A DNA stretch of 39,566 nt from Pseudomonadota bacterium (GTDB lineage Bacteria > Pseudomonadota > Gammaproteobacteria > Steroidobacterales > Steroidobacteraceae), in NCBI GenBank assembly GCA_025355245.1, contig JANXZZ010000334.1:1-39566 (forward strand). Reading direction: 5' to 3'. The notes beneath the pieces were generated by a model. It worked only from the letters and a program-made list of their open reading frames with translations, made no database searches and was not told the DNA's origin. The translations under genes and the position numbers were made by a program. Below are positions 15,779-24,943 of the stretch, one piece after another (the first letter of the stretch is position 1; the number at the start of each line of letters is the position of its first letter).

Positions 15779-16576
15779 CTACTTGTAGTCGCGGAAGCGC
15801 GGATCCGCGGGCAGTTCGACCGCGCTCAGGAATTTCCACGCATCCCGGTTCACGCGCTTTGCGACGTCGGCGTACTCGTGGTTCTCACCCGGCAGCACCG
15901 TCAGCGTGATCGGCAGCCCCGCCGCTGCGAGCGCGGCCCGGGTTTCCTGCACCGACTTCATCGAGAACAACTCGTCGCGGTCCCCGATCGTGATTGCGAT
16001 CGGAATCTTGCGGGTGGCGAAGTCGAGTGCATTGAAACTCTCGCGGTCGCGCCAGGAACCGGCATGGATCGCGACTGCGGCGAAGTATTCCGACTCGATG
16101 ACGCCGATCGTCAATGCGTGCACGGCACCCGCGGACACGCCGAACAGATACACGCGACGCGGATTGATGGGCGTCTGTGCGGCGACTGCTTCGACGATGC
16201 TCCTGAGGAACACCGGTCCGTCCTCGCGGATCCGCCAGCCGACCGGGGTCGTTGCGTTCGGCGCGACCAGCACCATCCCCTCGCGATCGGCCACCGACGT
16301 CCAGCTTCTCAACGCCGCGCGACCGTCGCCGGAGGTCCAGTGGAGCACGACGAGCAGCGGCGGCTTGTCCGCCGGGCGCGTGACGGCCGGCACGTAGAGG
16401 AAGTAGGTACGCGTGGCGCCGGCGATTTCGAGGGTCTGTGGCAGCAGGGTCGCGGCGGTGAGTGCAGGCGGCTGCAGCAGCGACAATGCCAGCAGGATCG
16501 CCCGCAGCGGGGCTGCGGCCGCGGTCCGGCGTCGAGATCGGGATGGGGCCGCCACGATGGGGCGAAATTTTGGCAC
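15779..16576 (-). CDS. exported alpha/beta hydrolase (PHB depolymerase/esterase-like)
   Basis: 265 residues with an Arg-rich n-region and a hydrophobic core (LRAILLALSLLQPPALTAA, to about residue 42), so probably secreted. The nucleophile elbow is GVSAG (S148), the acid is in GDRDE (D199/D201) and the His is in GENHEY (H233). The strand PPLLVVLHWTSGDG gives the oxyanion region. The overall pattern is that of the poly(3-hydroxybutyrate) depolymerase / feruloyl esterase-like group; substrate not determined. It starts at a GTG without a clear Shine-Dalgarno, and a GTG eight codons in is an alternative. It converges with the Ogt gene, with only 15 nt between the stops. Confidence 0.83.
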   Translation of the reverse strand: MPKFRPIVAAPSRSRRRTAAAAPLRAILLALSLLQPPALTAATLLPQTLEIAGATRTYFLYVPAVTRPADKPPLLVVLHWTSGDGRAALRSWTSVADREGMVLVAPNATTPVGWRIREDGPVFLRSIVEAVAAQTPINPRRVYLFGVSAGAVHALTIGVIESEYFAAVAIHAGSWRDRESFNALDFATRKIPIAITIGDRDELFSMKSVQETRAALAAAGLPITLTVLPGENHEYADVAKRVNRDAWKFLSAVELPADPRFRDYK

Positions 16577-16624
16577 GAAACGGCGAGCGTGGACACCGCT
16601 GCGGCGCCGGCGCGCCGCGCGGGC

Positions 16625-18574
16625 TCAGCGCCGAAGGTACTCCGCCAGCTTGCTGTGGGTACGCGCCGCGTCTTCCTCGCTGAACGGCTCGCCGTCCTCG
16701 CGCGCGTCGCGGATCAGGCTTTCGAACTTCCCGGCCGGCAGCGGCTGGCTGAAGTGGTAGCCCTGGTACTCATCGCACCCCACGGTCTGCAGGAAGGCGA
16801 GCTGCTCGGGAGTCTCGACGCCCTCGGCGACGACCTTGAGGCGCAGGCTGTGCGCGAGCGAGACGATCGCGCGCACGATCGAGGCGTCTTCCGGACGGTT
16901 GACGATTTCGCTGATGAACACCCGGTCGATCTTGAGCTTGTCGATCGGGAAGCGGCGCAGGTAGCTCATGCTCGAGTAACCCGTGCCGAAATCGTCGACC
17001 GACACCAGCACGCCCATCTTGCTCAGCTGCTCGAGGATCGCGATCGATTCTTCGGGGTCGCTCATGACGACGCTCTCGGTGAGTTCGACCTCGAGGTACT
17101 TGGGCTCGAGCGAGAATTCCTGGAGTGCGCGGCTGATCGACTCGACGAGGCCGTCCTGGCGGAACTGCGAGGCCGAGAGGTTGACCGATACGCGAAGCCA
17201 CGCGAGCCCGGACGTTTGCCACGCGCGTGCCTGGCGGCAGGCCTCGTGGATGACCCACTCGCCGATGGCGCCGATGAGGCCGCACTCCTCGGCGATCGGA
17301 ATGAAATCGCCCGGGCCGACGATGCCGCGCTTGGGATGGATCCAGCGAATGAGCGCCTCGGCGCTGCGCACCGCGCCGCTGTGGGTATCGACCTTCGGCT
17401 GGTAGTAGAGCTCGAACTGGCCGAGCGCGATCGCATTGTGCAGCTCGCTCTCGAACTGCACGCGCTCCTCGGCGCCGCTGTTCATGCCCGGAGCGTAGTA
17501 CTGGACGTTGCCGCGCCCGCGCTGCTTGGCGCAGTACATCGCGGCGTCGGCCCGGGCGACCAGGGCCTCGATCGAGCTGCCATCGCTCGGGTAGAACGCG
17601 ACGCCGATGCTCGGGGAGGTATGGACATCGAGCCCGGCAATCGTCACCGGTGCCTGCAGGGCCTCGACGGCCGCGGTGGCGATGCGCTTGGCGTCCTCGG
17701 GTTGCGAGATCGACGTGAGCAGCAGCACGAATTCATCGCCACCGAAGCGTGCGACGGTGTCGACGCTGCGCACGAGCGCGCCGAGCCGCTGCGCGACTTC
17801 CTGCAGGAGCTCGTCGCCCGCGTGGTGGCCCAGGGAATCGTTGATCAGCTTGAAGCGGTCGAGGTCGCAGACGAGCAGCGCGAACGGGCGGCCGTCCCGG
17901 TCGGAATGCGCCATCGCCTGCGCGAGGCGGTCTTCGAGCAGCACGCGATTGGGCAAGCCCGTCAACGCGTCGTGCGTCGCGAGGTGCCGCAGCTGGCGAT
18001 TGGCGGCCTCGAGACCGTGGGTGCGCGCGACGATGACCTGCTCGAGGCGCTCGACCTGGTTGCGCACCAGTTGTTCGTTGTGCCACTTGTGGCAGAGCGC
18101 CGTCGCGCACTGCAGCACCTCGATCGGCTCCGAGGGCTTGCGGAGCACGAGCAGGCGATCGGAATGCCCGAGGCGCTCCACGACCTCCATCCAGTCGTAG
18201 TCCGCGTGCGCAGAACAGATGACGACCTGGACGTTCGGGTCGACCGCCCAGAGTCGCTCGATCGTCTCGAGACCGTCCCAGCCCGGCGGCATGCGCATGT
18301 CGACGATCGCCATCGCGTAGGGCCGGCCCGCGGCGAGCGCGGCGGTCGCCTTCTCGACGCCTTCCCGGCCCTGGTAGGCGGAGTCGACCTCGAACTGCGG
18401 ACGGATCGAGGTGCTCGGCGTGTCACCGAACACGCCGGCCTCGAGAATGCTCAACGCATCCTGCGCCGCGTGCTCGGCATTCACCGTCAGCACCTTGCGA
18501 AAATCCGCATGGATCGCCGAGTTATCGTCGATGACGAGGACGCGCCGGTTGACCGCCGGGATGCCCTTAGCCAC
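16625..18574 (-). CDS. response regulator with REC, GGDEF and EAL domains
   Basis: 649 residues from a GTG at 18574 that has GGGAG 6 nt upstream and overlaps the end of the kinase gene by 8 nt. REC domain (about 11-150): VLVIDDNS and phospho-acceptor D92 in IVDMRMPPGWDG. A coiled coil (165-195) leads to a GGDEF domain (200-360) with intact FGGDEF (278-282) and an RxxD inhibitory site five residues before it (R269 to D272). The EAL domain (380-620) keeps AEALIRW (E406), VELTES, VSVDDFGTGYSS and KVVAEGVET, so both synthesis and breakdown of c-di-GMP are possible. It is almost certainly the output partner of the kinase just upstream. Confidence 0.94.
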   Translation of the reverse strand: MAKGIPAVNRRVLVIDDNSAIHADFRKVLTVNAEHAAQDALSILEAGVFGDTPSTSIRPQFEVDSAYQGREGVEKATAALAAGRPYAMAIVDMRMPPGWDGLETIERLWAVDPNVQVVICSAHADYDWMEVVERLGHSDRLLVLRKPSEPIEVLQCATALCHKWHNEQLVRNQVERLEQVIVARTHGLEAANRQLRHLATHDALTGLPNRVLLEDRLAQAMAHSDRDGRPFALLVCDLDRFKLINDSLGHHAGDELLQEVAQRLGALVRSVDTVARFGGDEFVLLLTSISQPEDAKRIATAAVEALQAPVTIAGLDVHTSPSIGVAFYPSDGSSIEALVARADAAMYCAKQRGRGNVQYYAPGMNSGAEERVQFESELHNAIALGQFELYYQPKVDTHSGAVRSAEALIRWIHPKRGIVGPGDFIPIAEECGLIGAIGEWVIHEACRQARAWQTSGLAWLRVSVNLSASQFRQDGLVESISRALQEFSLEPKYLEVELTESVVMSDPEESIAILEQLSKMGVLVSVDDFGTGYSSMSYLRRFPIDKLKIDRVFISEIVNRPEDASIVRAIVSLAHSLRLKVVAEGVETPEQLAFLQTVGCDEYQGYHFSQPLPAGKFESLIRDAREDGEPFSEEDAARTHSKLAEYLRR

Positions 18575-21113
18575 GTTCGGCTCCCGGCGGCAGCCGCGGC
18601 AGCTCGAGGATGAAAGCGGCGCCGTGGCCGAGCCCGGCGCTTTCGGCACGCAGCGTCCCGCCGAGTTCCTGCGCCGCGACCGCGCCGCTGTGCAGCCCGA
18701 ATCCGTGGCCCGACTGGCGGGTCGTGAAGCCGTGGTGGAACAGGCGGCCCATGTTCTCGGGCGCGATGCCGACGCCGTTGTCGATGATCGAGATACGCGC
18801 GCCCAGGTCCGTGGCCTCGACCCTGAGCGTCAAGAGCTTGTCCTGGCGACCCGACTCGTCGCATGCGTACTTGGCGTTGCGCACCAGGTTCACGAGAATC
18901 TGCAGCACCTTGTGCTTGTCGACGGTGATCGGCAGCAGGCCGCTGTACTCGCGCTGCAGCGTGACGCCGTGGCGCACGAAGGCACCCGCGTTCAGGCGCA
19001 GGCTGTCCTCGACGAGGTCGTTCACGTTCACGACCTCGGTGACCCCGCAGAGCTTCGCGTAGCTCTGCTGCATCGTGACGGTTTCCTTGATGTGCTCAAG
19101 GTTGTCGCGCAGCGATGTGATTTCCTGGAGCGTCGCCTTCTGGTCGCCCACCAGCTGCTCGCCGAGCGAGGCGAGGTAGTCCGGGATCTGCTTGCCGCGC
19201 TCGTCCGCGGCGATGAACGCGCCGACGTTCGCGCCCTGCGCCTTCAGCAGCGTCGCCACCCGGGTGAGGCCACCGGCCTTGGACTGCTTGACGCGATCGG
19301 ACACCAGGCTCGCCGATATGTTGATGCTGTTCAGGATGTTGCCGACATTGTGCAGCACGTTCGTCGCGACCTCGGCCATGCCGGCCTGGCGCGAGGCGGC
19401 CATCAGCTGCTTGTGCACGCGTTCGAGCTCGAGCTCTGCGGCCTTGCGCTCGGTGATGTCCTGGAATACCGCGACCGCGCCGAGCGTGCGGCCGTCGGGC
19501 CCCGCGAGCGGGCGTGCGTTGGTGAGCGTCGTGCGGGGACCCGCGCCGTCCGGGACGATCACGAGTTCGAGGTCCTCGATGGATTCCCCGCCGAGCGCGC
19601 GGGCGAGCGGTCGTTCCGCGGGCGCGACCCGCGTGGTGGCGTCGGCGAAGTAGACGGTGGCGGTTGGCGTGTCGCTGCGTGCCCAGTCGGAGGGCAGCGT
19701 CGAATCATCCGGAATGCCGAACAGCGCCGCGGCCCCGGGGTTGTGGTGCGTGACGCGCCCGCTCGCATCGCAGGCCAGCAGTCCGACGGGGAGGTTGGCG
19801 ATCACGGCCTCGAGCAGCACCTGGTTCTGCAGCAGTTCCGCGGCCAGCTGCTTGCGCGCGGTGATGTCGCGCAGGAACTCGACCGATCGCTGCGGATCGC
19901 GTCCGCCCTCGCGGACCAGCGACGTCGTCAGTCGCACCCACACGGCGTGGCCGCGCTTGTGCACGTAGCGCTTCTCGATGTCGACGTACTCGCTGGCGCC
20001 GCTCCACAGGCGCTTCAGTTCGTCGGTGACGAGCGTGACGTCATCGCGATGCGTCAGCTCGAGACCCGATCGGCCCTCGAGTTCCCGGGGCGCGTAGCCG
20101 AGCAACTCGCAGAAGGCGTCGTTGCACTGCAGGAACGTACCGCTCCGGTCCGCGTAGGCGACGCCGATCGGTGCCTGCTCGAAGGTGTTGCGGAACAGCG
20201 TCTCCATCTTGCGCAGGTCGTCGCGCGCCGCCATCAGTTCGGTCACGTCGGTGATCGTGCCGACGAAGCCGCGGCCGCGGCCGACCGGCACCACCTGTTC
20301 CGCGAGCACGCGACTCGGGCCCTTGTCGGGATCGGTGCGGTATTCGAAGCGCATCGGGCGCGGCTGCCGGCCGAAGTCGGCCCAGGCTTCCGTCATCCGC
20401 GGACGGTCGTCGGCGTGCACCCACTGCACCCAGTCTGCGTCGGTCGCCTCGCCCTCGAGGCCGAACATGGCGCGGTAGGCGGGATTGAAATACGCCGAAT
20501 GGCCGGCGCCATCGGTGTGATAGATCGCGACCGGCGCGTGCTCAAGCAGGGCGCGGACGAGCGCGGCCGCATTCGCATCGACGGGAGCATCTGCTGCGTC
20601 GTCGAGGAGGAGGCTGCGCTCGGTGAGCTGCGCGCGCAGTTCAACCTGGCAGACGACCTGCGCCGCGATCAGCGCGAGCGCGGCGTGCTGTTCTGGCGGA
20701 AGCTCGCGCGGGATGCCGTCATAGACGGCCAGCGTGCCGAGGAAGTCGCCGTTCGACGCGCGCAGCGCGAGGCCTGCGTAGGAGCGAACCTCGAGGCCGC
20801 CCGCGATGGTCTTTGCGTTGCCCATGCCACTCGCGTCGCGGACGTCGCGGATCGCGAGCAGTTCGTCGGCCGCCAACGTATGAGAAGAGTAGGGGTCTTC
20901 GCGCGAGGCGGAGTCGAGCGGCAGTACGCCGATGGCACTGCACCAGGTCGCGCCCGAGTCTTTGAGCACGATCGATGCGACCGGCCGATCGCAGATCCGG
21001 GCCGCCAGCTGCGCGAGTCCCTCGAAGCCTGCGTCGAGCGCGGCAATGGCCGGCGCGCGCTCGCAGGCGGCGGGCGTCGGCTGGCGATCGCGGCGGGTGG
21101 AACGGCTCTTCAT
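18567..21113 (-). CDS. cytoplasmic GAF/multi-PAS hybrid-less sensor histidine kinase
   Basis: 848 residues without membrane segments. An N-terminal GAF domain (about 20-165, with EDPYSSHTLAADELL), then three PAS domains (about 184-300, 301-425, 428-560, each ending in DVTE, DITARK or DITERK), a short coiled coil, and a dimerisation region with the His in VLHNVGNILNSI (H588). The ATPase domain shows NLVRNAKYA (N-box), DNGVGI (778-783) and GFTTRQSGHGFGLHSG. The H-box belongs to the 'HNVGN' group often found with c-di-GMP response regulators. It has no receiver of its own and its stop overlaps the start of the REC-GGDEF-EAL gene. The GAF and PAS domains presumably sense intracellular redox, ligand or light cues; which one is unknown. 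Confidence 0.93.
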   Translation of the reverse strand: MKSRSTRRDRQPTPAACERAPAIAALDAGFEGLAQLAARICDRPVASIVLKDSGATWCSAIGVLPLDSASREDPYSSHTLAADELLAIRDVRDASGMGNAKTIAGGLEVRSYAGLALRASNGDFLGTLAVYDGIPRELPPEQHAALALIAAQVVCQVELRAQLTERSLLLDDAADAPVDANAAALVRALLEHAPVAIYHTDGAGHSAYFNPAYRAMFGLEGEATDADWVQWVHADDRPRMTEAWADFGRQPRPMRFEYRTDPDKGPSRVLAEQVVPVGRGRGFVGTITDVTELMAARDDLRKMETLFRNTFEQAPIGVAYADRSGTFLQCNDAFCELLGYAPRELEGRSGLELTHRDDVTLVTDELKRLWSGASEYVDIEKRYVHKRGHAVWVRLTTSLVREGGRDPQRSVEFLRDITARKQLAAELLQNQVLLEAVIANLPVGLLACDASGRVTHHNPGAAALFGIPDDSTLPSDWARSDTPTATVYFADATTRVAPAERPLARALGGESIEDLELVIVPDGAGPRTTLTNARPLAGPDGRTLGAVAVFQDITERKAAELELERVHKQLMAASRQAGMAEVATNVLHNVGNILNSINISASLVSDRVKQSKAGGLTRVATLLKAQGANVGAFIAADERGKQIPDYLASLGEQLVGDQKATLQEITSLRDNLEHIKETVTMQQSYAKLCGVTEVVNVNDLVEDSLRLNAGAFVRHGVTLQREYSGLLPITVDKHKVLQILVNLVRNAKYACDESGRQDKLLTLRVEATDLGARISIIDNGVGIAPENMGRLFHHGFTTRQSGHGFGLHSGAVAAQELGGTLRAESAGLGHGAAFILELPRLPPGAERG

Positions 21114-21416
21114 GTCGGCATCGTGCGTTCGGTGTTCGTCCGGCCGAGCGTTCGCGCACCGGTCCGCGGTTGCCCGCGCCCGGATCCGAAAGCTCGATAA
21201 CTCGCTGTTAGCGCTACAATTAGGGAATTGACCATATCCCGACGCCGGTACTGAAACTGTGCAGTTGGTAGCGCACGACCGGCGCGCGGCGAGACCTGCC
21301 GCACACTTCCGCCGCGTTGGTCATTTCCTGTAGGAAACCACCGGCAGTCCACCGCGCGCAGGTCACGGTGGGACAGGCCGCCCGAATGGTGGGCCGGTGC
21401 GCGGTACGCGCGGCGA
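21114..21416. other. 303-bp gap upstream of the kinase gene
   Basis: No gene is supported here. The AT-richer part at about 21200-21240 contains an inverted repeat, CAATT-AGGG-AATTG (21217-21230), and probably the promoter of the kinase/regulator operon (minus strand TTGTAG near 21214-21219). The rest (21240-21416) is GC-rich with no coding pattern that I trust. Confidence 0.4.
21217..21230. promoter_or_regulatory. inverted repeat CAATT-N4-AATTG
   Basis: A short perfect inverted repeat in the AT-rich patch about 105 nt upstream of the sensor kinase start. It could be a binding site, but five base pairs are little evidence. Confidence 0.3.
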
Positions 21417-22085
21417 CTAAGCGCGCGCGATGAAGTCGGGGATCCCGAGCCCCATCCGCCCGAGCGTCTCCTTGAACTGCCGCAGCACCGCGCTGACCGC
21501 GGGTCGCGTCGCGACCCGCTCGCGCCAGTCGAGCAGTCGCGGCGTCGCCGCGGTCATCGGCGCGCGCATGCGCGCGGCGAACAACTGGGCCATGAAGAAC
21601 GCGATGTCGGCGTAGGTGTACTCGCCGGCGAGATGGGCCTGCCCCGTCAGGGTGCTCTCGAGCTCCGCGTAGCGCAGCCCGATCTCCTCGACCGCCTGGC
21701 GGGCCGGCGCCTCGCCCAGCCGGTCCTGCAGGCTCATGAGGCGGATGACCGGCGGGAAGAACACCTCGTCCGACCACAGTTCGCGCAGGCGCGCCGCTGC
21801 GCGCGCCTCGGGGGCGGACGGCCACAGCGCGGGCTGCGGCCGCAAATGCTCGAAGTACTCGAATATCTGCGTCGAGTCGAAGATCTCGACCGACCCCGCG
21901 AGCAGCACCGGTACCTGGCGCTTGGGATTCACCCGCAGCACGTCCGGGTGCTTGGGCTCGTAGCGATGCTCCGCCGTGAACGGCACCATGACGACCTCGA
22001 CCGGCAGGCCCTTTTCGAGCGCGGCGATCTGTGCCTTGGCGCCAAACATGCTGAGGGGACCCGAGTACAGGATCATTCGTGTCAC
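21417..22085 (-). CDS. glutathione S-transferase family protein
   Basis: 222 residues from a GTG at 22085, which has GGGAGAA about 5 nt upstream; the ATG three codons later (22076) is the alternative and begins the fold at MILYSG. The N-terminal thioredoxin-like domain (to about 85) shows FGAKAQIAALEKGLP, NPKRQVPVLLAG (cis-Pro) and EIFDSTQIFEYFE (glutathione-binding Asp/Ser). The helical C-terminal domain has YTYADIAFFMAQLFAARM and a WRERVATRPAV segment. It probably conjugates or reduces electrophiles with glutathione in the cytosol. Divergent from the flavoprotein gene, sharing a 143-nt promoter region. Confidence 0.87.
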   Translation of the reverse strand: MTRMILYSGPLSMFGAKAQIAALEKGLPVEVVMVPFTAEHRYEPKHPDVLRVNPKRQVPVLLAGSVEIFDSTQIFEYFEHLRPQPALWPSAPEARAAARLRELWSDEVFFPPVIRLMSLQDRLGEAPARQAVEEIGLRYAELESTLTGQAHLAGEYTYADIAFFMAQLFAARMRAPMTAATPRLLDWRERVATRPAVSAVLRQFKETLGRMGLGIPDFIARA

Positions 22086-22107
22086 GCGCGTTCTCCCGGA
22101 TAGAGAC

Positions 22108-22113
22108 TTTATA
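22108..22113 (-). promoter_or_regulatory. candidate -10 element of the GST gene
   Basis: TATAAA on the minus strand, 23 nt before the GTG at 22085, in a small AT island inside GC-rich DNA. No strong -35 element is seen at 16-18 nt. Confidence 0.4.
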
Positions 22114-22228
22114 ACAGGGCGAGACCCGGCCATCGGCTAAGCCGCCGCCGCCGCGGGGTATTCGCGTAGTCTTGGGCGCGGCGGGACCGTCCCCGCGCTT
22201 CACCTCGCAGCACCCCCTCGGGACAACG

Positions 22229-23899
22229 ATGGCCGCCAGCAAGCCCTCGATCATCGAAACTCGACGCAGCCAGATGTTTCCGACGCTGGCGGCCGAGGAC
22301 GTTGACCGCCTGCGGCGCTTCGGTGAGTTCGTGTCCTTCAAGTCGGGCGAGGCACTCGTGCGCGTGGGTGAGCCCGGGCACGGGCTCATGATCATCCTCG
22401 CGGGGCGCGTGGACATCACGAATCCGAACTCGGTCGGCCACCGCGAGCCTATCGTCACGCACGGGGCGGGCTCGTTCATGGGCGAGCTCGCGCAGCTGTC
22501 CGGCCGGCCGGCGCTCGTCAATGCCTTCGCCATCGAAGCCGTCGATGCGCTGCGGATTCCGCCCGAGCGCCTGCGCGCGCTGCTGGTTGCGGAGGCGGAG
22601 CTCGGAGAGCAGATCATGCGGGCGCTGATCCTGCGCCGGGTCGGGCTCATCCAGAGCGGAACCGGCGGACCCGTCATCGTCGGGCGCGCGGGCAACGGCG
22701 ACGTGCTGAGGCTCGACGGTTTCCTGTCGCGCAACGCCCACCCGCACACGCGCCTCGACCCGGACACGGACGCGTGCGCGCGAACGCTGATCGAGCGCTT
22801 CCACGTCGACCCGGGCCAGCTGCCGATCGTGCTGTGCCCTGGCGGGCAACTGCTCAGGAACCCGAGCGACGCCGAGCTCGGACGCTGCATCGGGCTCGTC
22901 GGGCCGATCGATTCGACGCGCACCTACGACGTCGCGGTCGTGGGTGCGGGACCGGCGGGCCTTGCGACGGCGGTGTACGCGGCGTCCGAGGGCCTGTCCG
23001 TGCTCGTGCTCGACTGCCGCGCATTCGGCGGACAGGCCGGCGCGTCCGCGCGCATCGAGAACTACCTCGGCTTCCCGACCGGGATCACCGGCATGGCGCT
23101 GATGGCGCGCGCCTACAACCAGGCGCAGAAGTTTGGCGTCGAGATGGCGATTCCCGACGAAGTGAAGGCACTCGATCCGGTGGACCGATCGACCGCCCCC
23201 GCGCCGCGGCTCAGGCTCGCGAACGGCGAGCAGGTCAACGCGCGTTCCGTGGTTGTCGCGAGCGGCGCCCGCTACCGGCGCCTCGCTGTCGCGAACCTCG
23301 AGAGCTTCGAGGGCTCGAGCGTGCACTACTGGGCATCGCCGCTCGAGGCGCGGCTGTGCGCGGGCCAGGAGGTTGCGCTGGTCGGCGGCGGCAACTCGGC
23401 CGGGCAGGCGGTCGTGTACCTGGCAAGCCAGGTCGCCAAAGTCTGGATGATCATTCGCGGCCCCGACCTGACCGCGAGCATGTCGCGCTACCTGATTGAC
23501 CGGATCGCCAGCCTGCCCAACGTCACGCTGGTGACGGGCGCGCGCGTCACGGGCGTCGCAGCCGAAGACGGGCAGCTCGAGGCCGTGCGCTGGCGGCAGG
23601 GCGCGACGGGCGCGGAGGTGACGCGCCCGGTCCGCCACCTGTTCCTGTTCATCGGCGCGGACCCCAACACCGATTGGCTCGCCGGATCCGGTGTCGCACT
23701 CGATGCGAACGGTTTCATTCTCACGGGACCGGAGGCGAACGGGGCCGCGTTGGAAACCAGCCGCAACGGTGTGTTCGCGATCGGCGACGTGCGCGCCGGT
23801 TCCACCAAGCGCGTGGCCGCCGCGGTCGGTGAAGGGGCGCAGGTCGTCGCGACGCTGCACGCCTACCTCGCCGCGGCCGGCGTGCGCGCCGACCGCTGA
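22229..23899 (+). CDS. cNMP-binding domain fused to thioredoxin-reductase-like FAD oxidoreductase
   Basis: 556 residues. Residues 15-130 form a cyclic-nucleotide-binding beta-roll (GSFMGELAQLSGRPALV, with Glu86 and R93 in the phosphate cassette). Residues 145-225 form a thioredoxin-fold-like module (FLSRNAHPHTRLD, LPIVLCPGGQLLRNPS) without a CxxC. Residues 232-550 form a TrxR-like flavoprotein: GAGPAGLATA for FAD (239-248), GGGNSAGQAVVY for NAD(P)H (386-397) and FAIGDVRAGSTKRVA (516-530). At the usual CxxC disulfide the sequence reads HYWASPLEARLC, so it cannot be an ordinary thioredoxin reductase. This three-part architecture is known in databases as a cNMP-binding FAD oxidoreductase but its substrate is not. 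Divergent from GST. Confidence 0.9.
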   Translation: MAASKPSIIETRRSQMFPTLAAEDVDRLRRFGEFVSFKSGEALVRVGEPGHGLMIILAGRVDITNPNSVGHREPIVTHGAGSFMGELAQLSGRPALVNAFAIEAVDALRIPPERLRALLVAEAELGEQIMRALILRRVGLIQSGTGGPVIVGRAGNGDVLRLDGFLSRNAHPHTRLDPDTDACARTLIERFHVDPGQLPIVLCPGGQLLRNPSDAELGRCIGLVGPIDSTRTYDVAVVGAGPAGLATAVYAASEGLSVLVLDCRAFGGQAGASARIENYLGFPTGITGMALMARAYNQAQKFGVEMAIPDEVKALDPVDRSTAPAPRLRLANGEQVNARSVVVASGARYRRLAVANLESFEGSSVHYWASPLEARLCAGQEVALVGGGNSAGQAVVYLASQVAKVWMIIRGPDLTASMSRYLIDRIASLPNVTLVTGARVTGVAAEDGQLEAVRWRQGATGAEVTRPVRHLFLFIGADPNTDWLAGSGVALDANGFILTGPEANGAALETSRNGVFAIGDVRAGSTKRVAAAVGEGAQVVATLHAYLAAAGVRADR

Positions 23900-23909
23900 G
23901 GGCGCGTTC

Positions 23910-23928
23910 AGCGGGGCAGGGCCCCGCT
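23910..23928. terminator. hairpin between convergent genes
   Basis: AGCGGGGC and GCCCCGCT form a perfect 8-bp stem with a 3-nt loop between the flavoprotein stop and the end of the convergent MBL gene, touching its stop codon. A compact two-way terminator without a U-tract. Confidence 0.5.
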
Positions 23929-24845
23929 CACTTGGGCCAGATCGTGAAGTCGCGCAGCGCCAGCCGCCGTACCTCGCCGTGCATTCCCCGCAGCGCCTCG
24001 TTGAGTTCGAGCAAGTGGCTGCGGCCGAGCTCGAGCGGGTGCTCGTCGGGCTGGTAGACGGTGCCGACCGGGTAGTCGAGGAATGGCGTTCGCGCCTCCT
24101 CGACATGGTTGCCGAGGACGTGGGCGACGATCCTCCCGTCCGTGAAGTCGACGAGTCTCTGCACGCTCTGGATGAATGCCGGTGCATCCCGGACGTAGAG
24201 TCGCCCCGGATAGAGCGTGTCGCCAGTGAACAGAATCGCGGTCTGCCGGTCGTACACCGCGATCGACGACGGCTCGTGCCCGGGAATCGGGATCACATCG
24301 AGCGCGCGGCCGCCGAGCTCGTAGGTCACCGGCTCGGTCGGCCAGTTCCGGATCTGGAAAAAAGCCTGCACCGCGGCCGGGTTCGGGTCGATGACTGTCG
24401 TGTTCGGGCGCTTGCGCAACGCGGCATCGCCCGCGATGTGATCGCCGTGCGCATGGGTGTGCGCGACCACCAGCGGAATCGAGGTCCGGCCGTTGCGCGC
24501 GAGCCAGGCATCGATCGTATGGCCGACCACGTCCGCAACGTCCGTCTCGCCCGCGCCGGTGTCGAGCAGCAGTGCTTTTTCCTTGCCGAACAGCAGGAAG
24601 ATGAACGGCTTCTCGTAGTTCGAGCAGCCGGACTCGCGGAGGATGTAGAAATCCTCGTTGTAAGCGTGCACCTCGAAGGCCGGCTTCCCGGCACAGGTGG
24701 GTCCGCTGGTCGGCCACGCGCGTGGCAGTTTGCCCTGGCGGACTCCCGCGCCATCGGGCTCAGCCGACTGCGCGAGGGTGGTCGGGGATGTGGCTGCGAA
24801 GCAGGCAACCGCTGCGACCGCGGCTGCCAGGGTGCGGAGGTTCAT
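23928..24845 (-). CDS. MBL-fold metallo-hydrolase, exported
   Basis: 305 residues with a signal peptide (RTLAAAVAAVACFAATS, cut near 26). The metal motif is HTHAHGDH (H131, H133, D135, H136), followed by IPGHEPSS, LFTGDTLYPG and VLGNHVEE as further ligand positions. The arrangement matches the periplasmic MBL hydrolases of the general B3/glyoxalase-like kind; the substrate is unknown. AAGGAA precedes the ATG by 7 nt. The penicillin acylase gene lies 98 nt upstream on the same strand, so the two may be co-transcribed and act on related amide or lactone compounds; that is inference. Confidence 0.87.
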   Translation of the reverse strand: MNLRTLAAAVAAVACFAATSPTTLAQSAEPDGAGVRQGKLPRAWPTSGPTCAGKPAFEVHAYNEDFYILRESGCSNYEKPFIFLLFGKEKALLLDTGAGETDVADVVGHTIDAWLARNGRTSIPLVVAHTHAHGDHIAGDAALRKRPNTTVIDPNPAAVQAFFQIRNWPTEPVTYELGGRALDVIPIPGHEPSSIAVYDRQTAILFTGDTLYPGRLYVRDAPAFIQSVQRLVDFTDGRIVAHVLGNHVEEARTPFLDYPVGTVYQPDEHPLELGRSHLLELNEALRGMHGEVRRLALRDFTIWPK

Positions 24846-24943
24846 TCGGGTATTCCTTGTCGGTCTTCATCAGGCCATTCTCCCCGGCCGCGGGTCGCGA
24901 CGGGGGATGCGGCTGCCGGATCGGGTCGCCACTCGCGTCGCGC

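Noticed and set aside
15878-18613. 911-residue open frame on the plus strand
   Set aside because: Antisense to the alpha/beta hydrolase and REC-GGDEF-EAL genes; Arg/Asp/Ala-rich with no domain. A mirror of GC-rich codon bias.
18411-21200. 929-residue open frame on the plus strand
   Set aside because: Antisense to the sensor kinase; composition typical of shadow frames and no motif.
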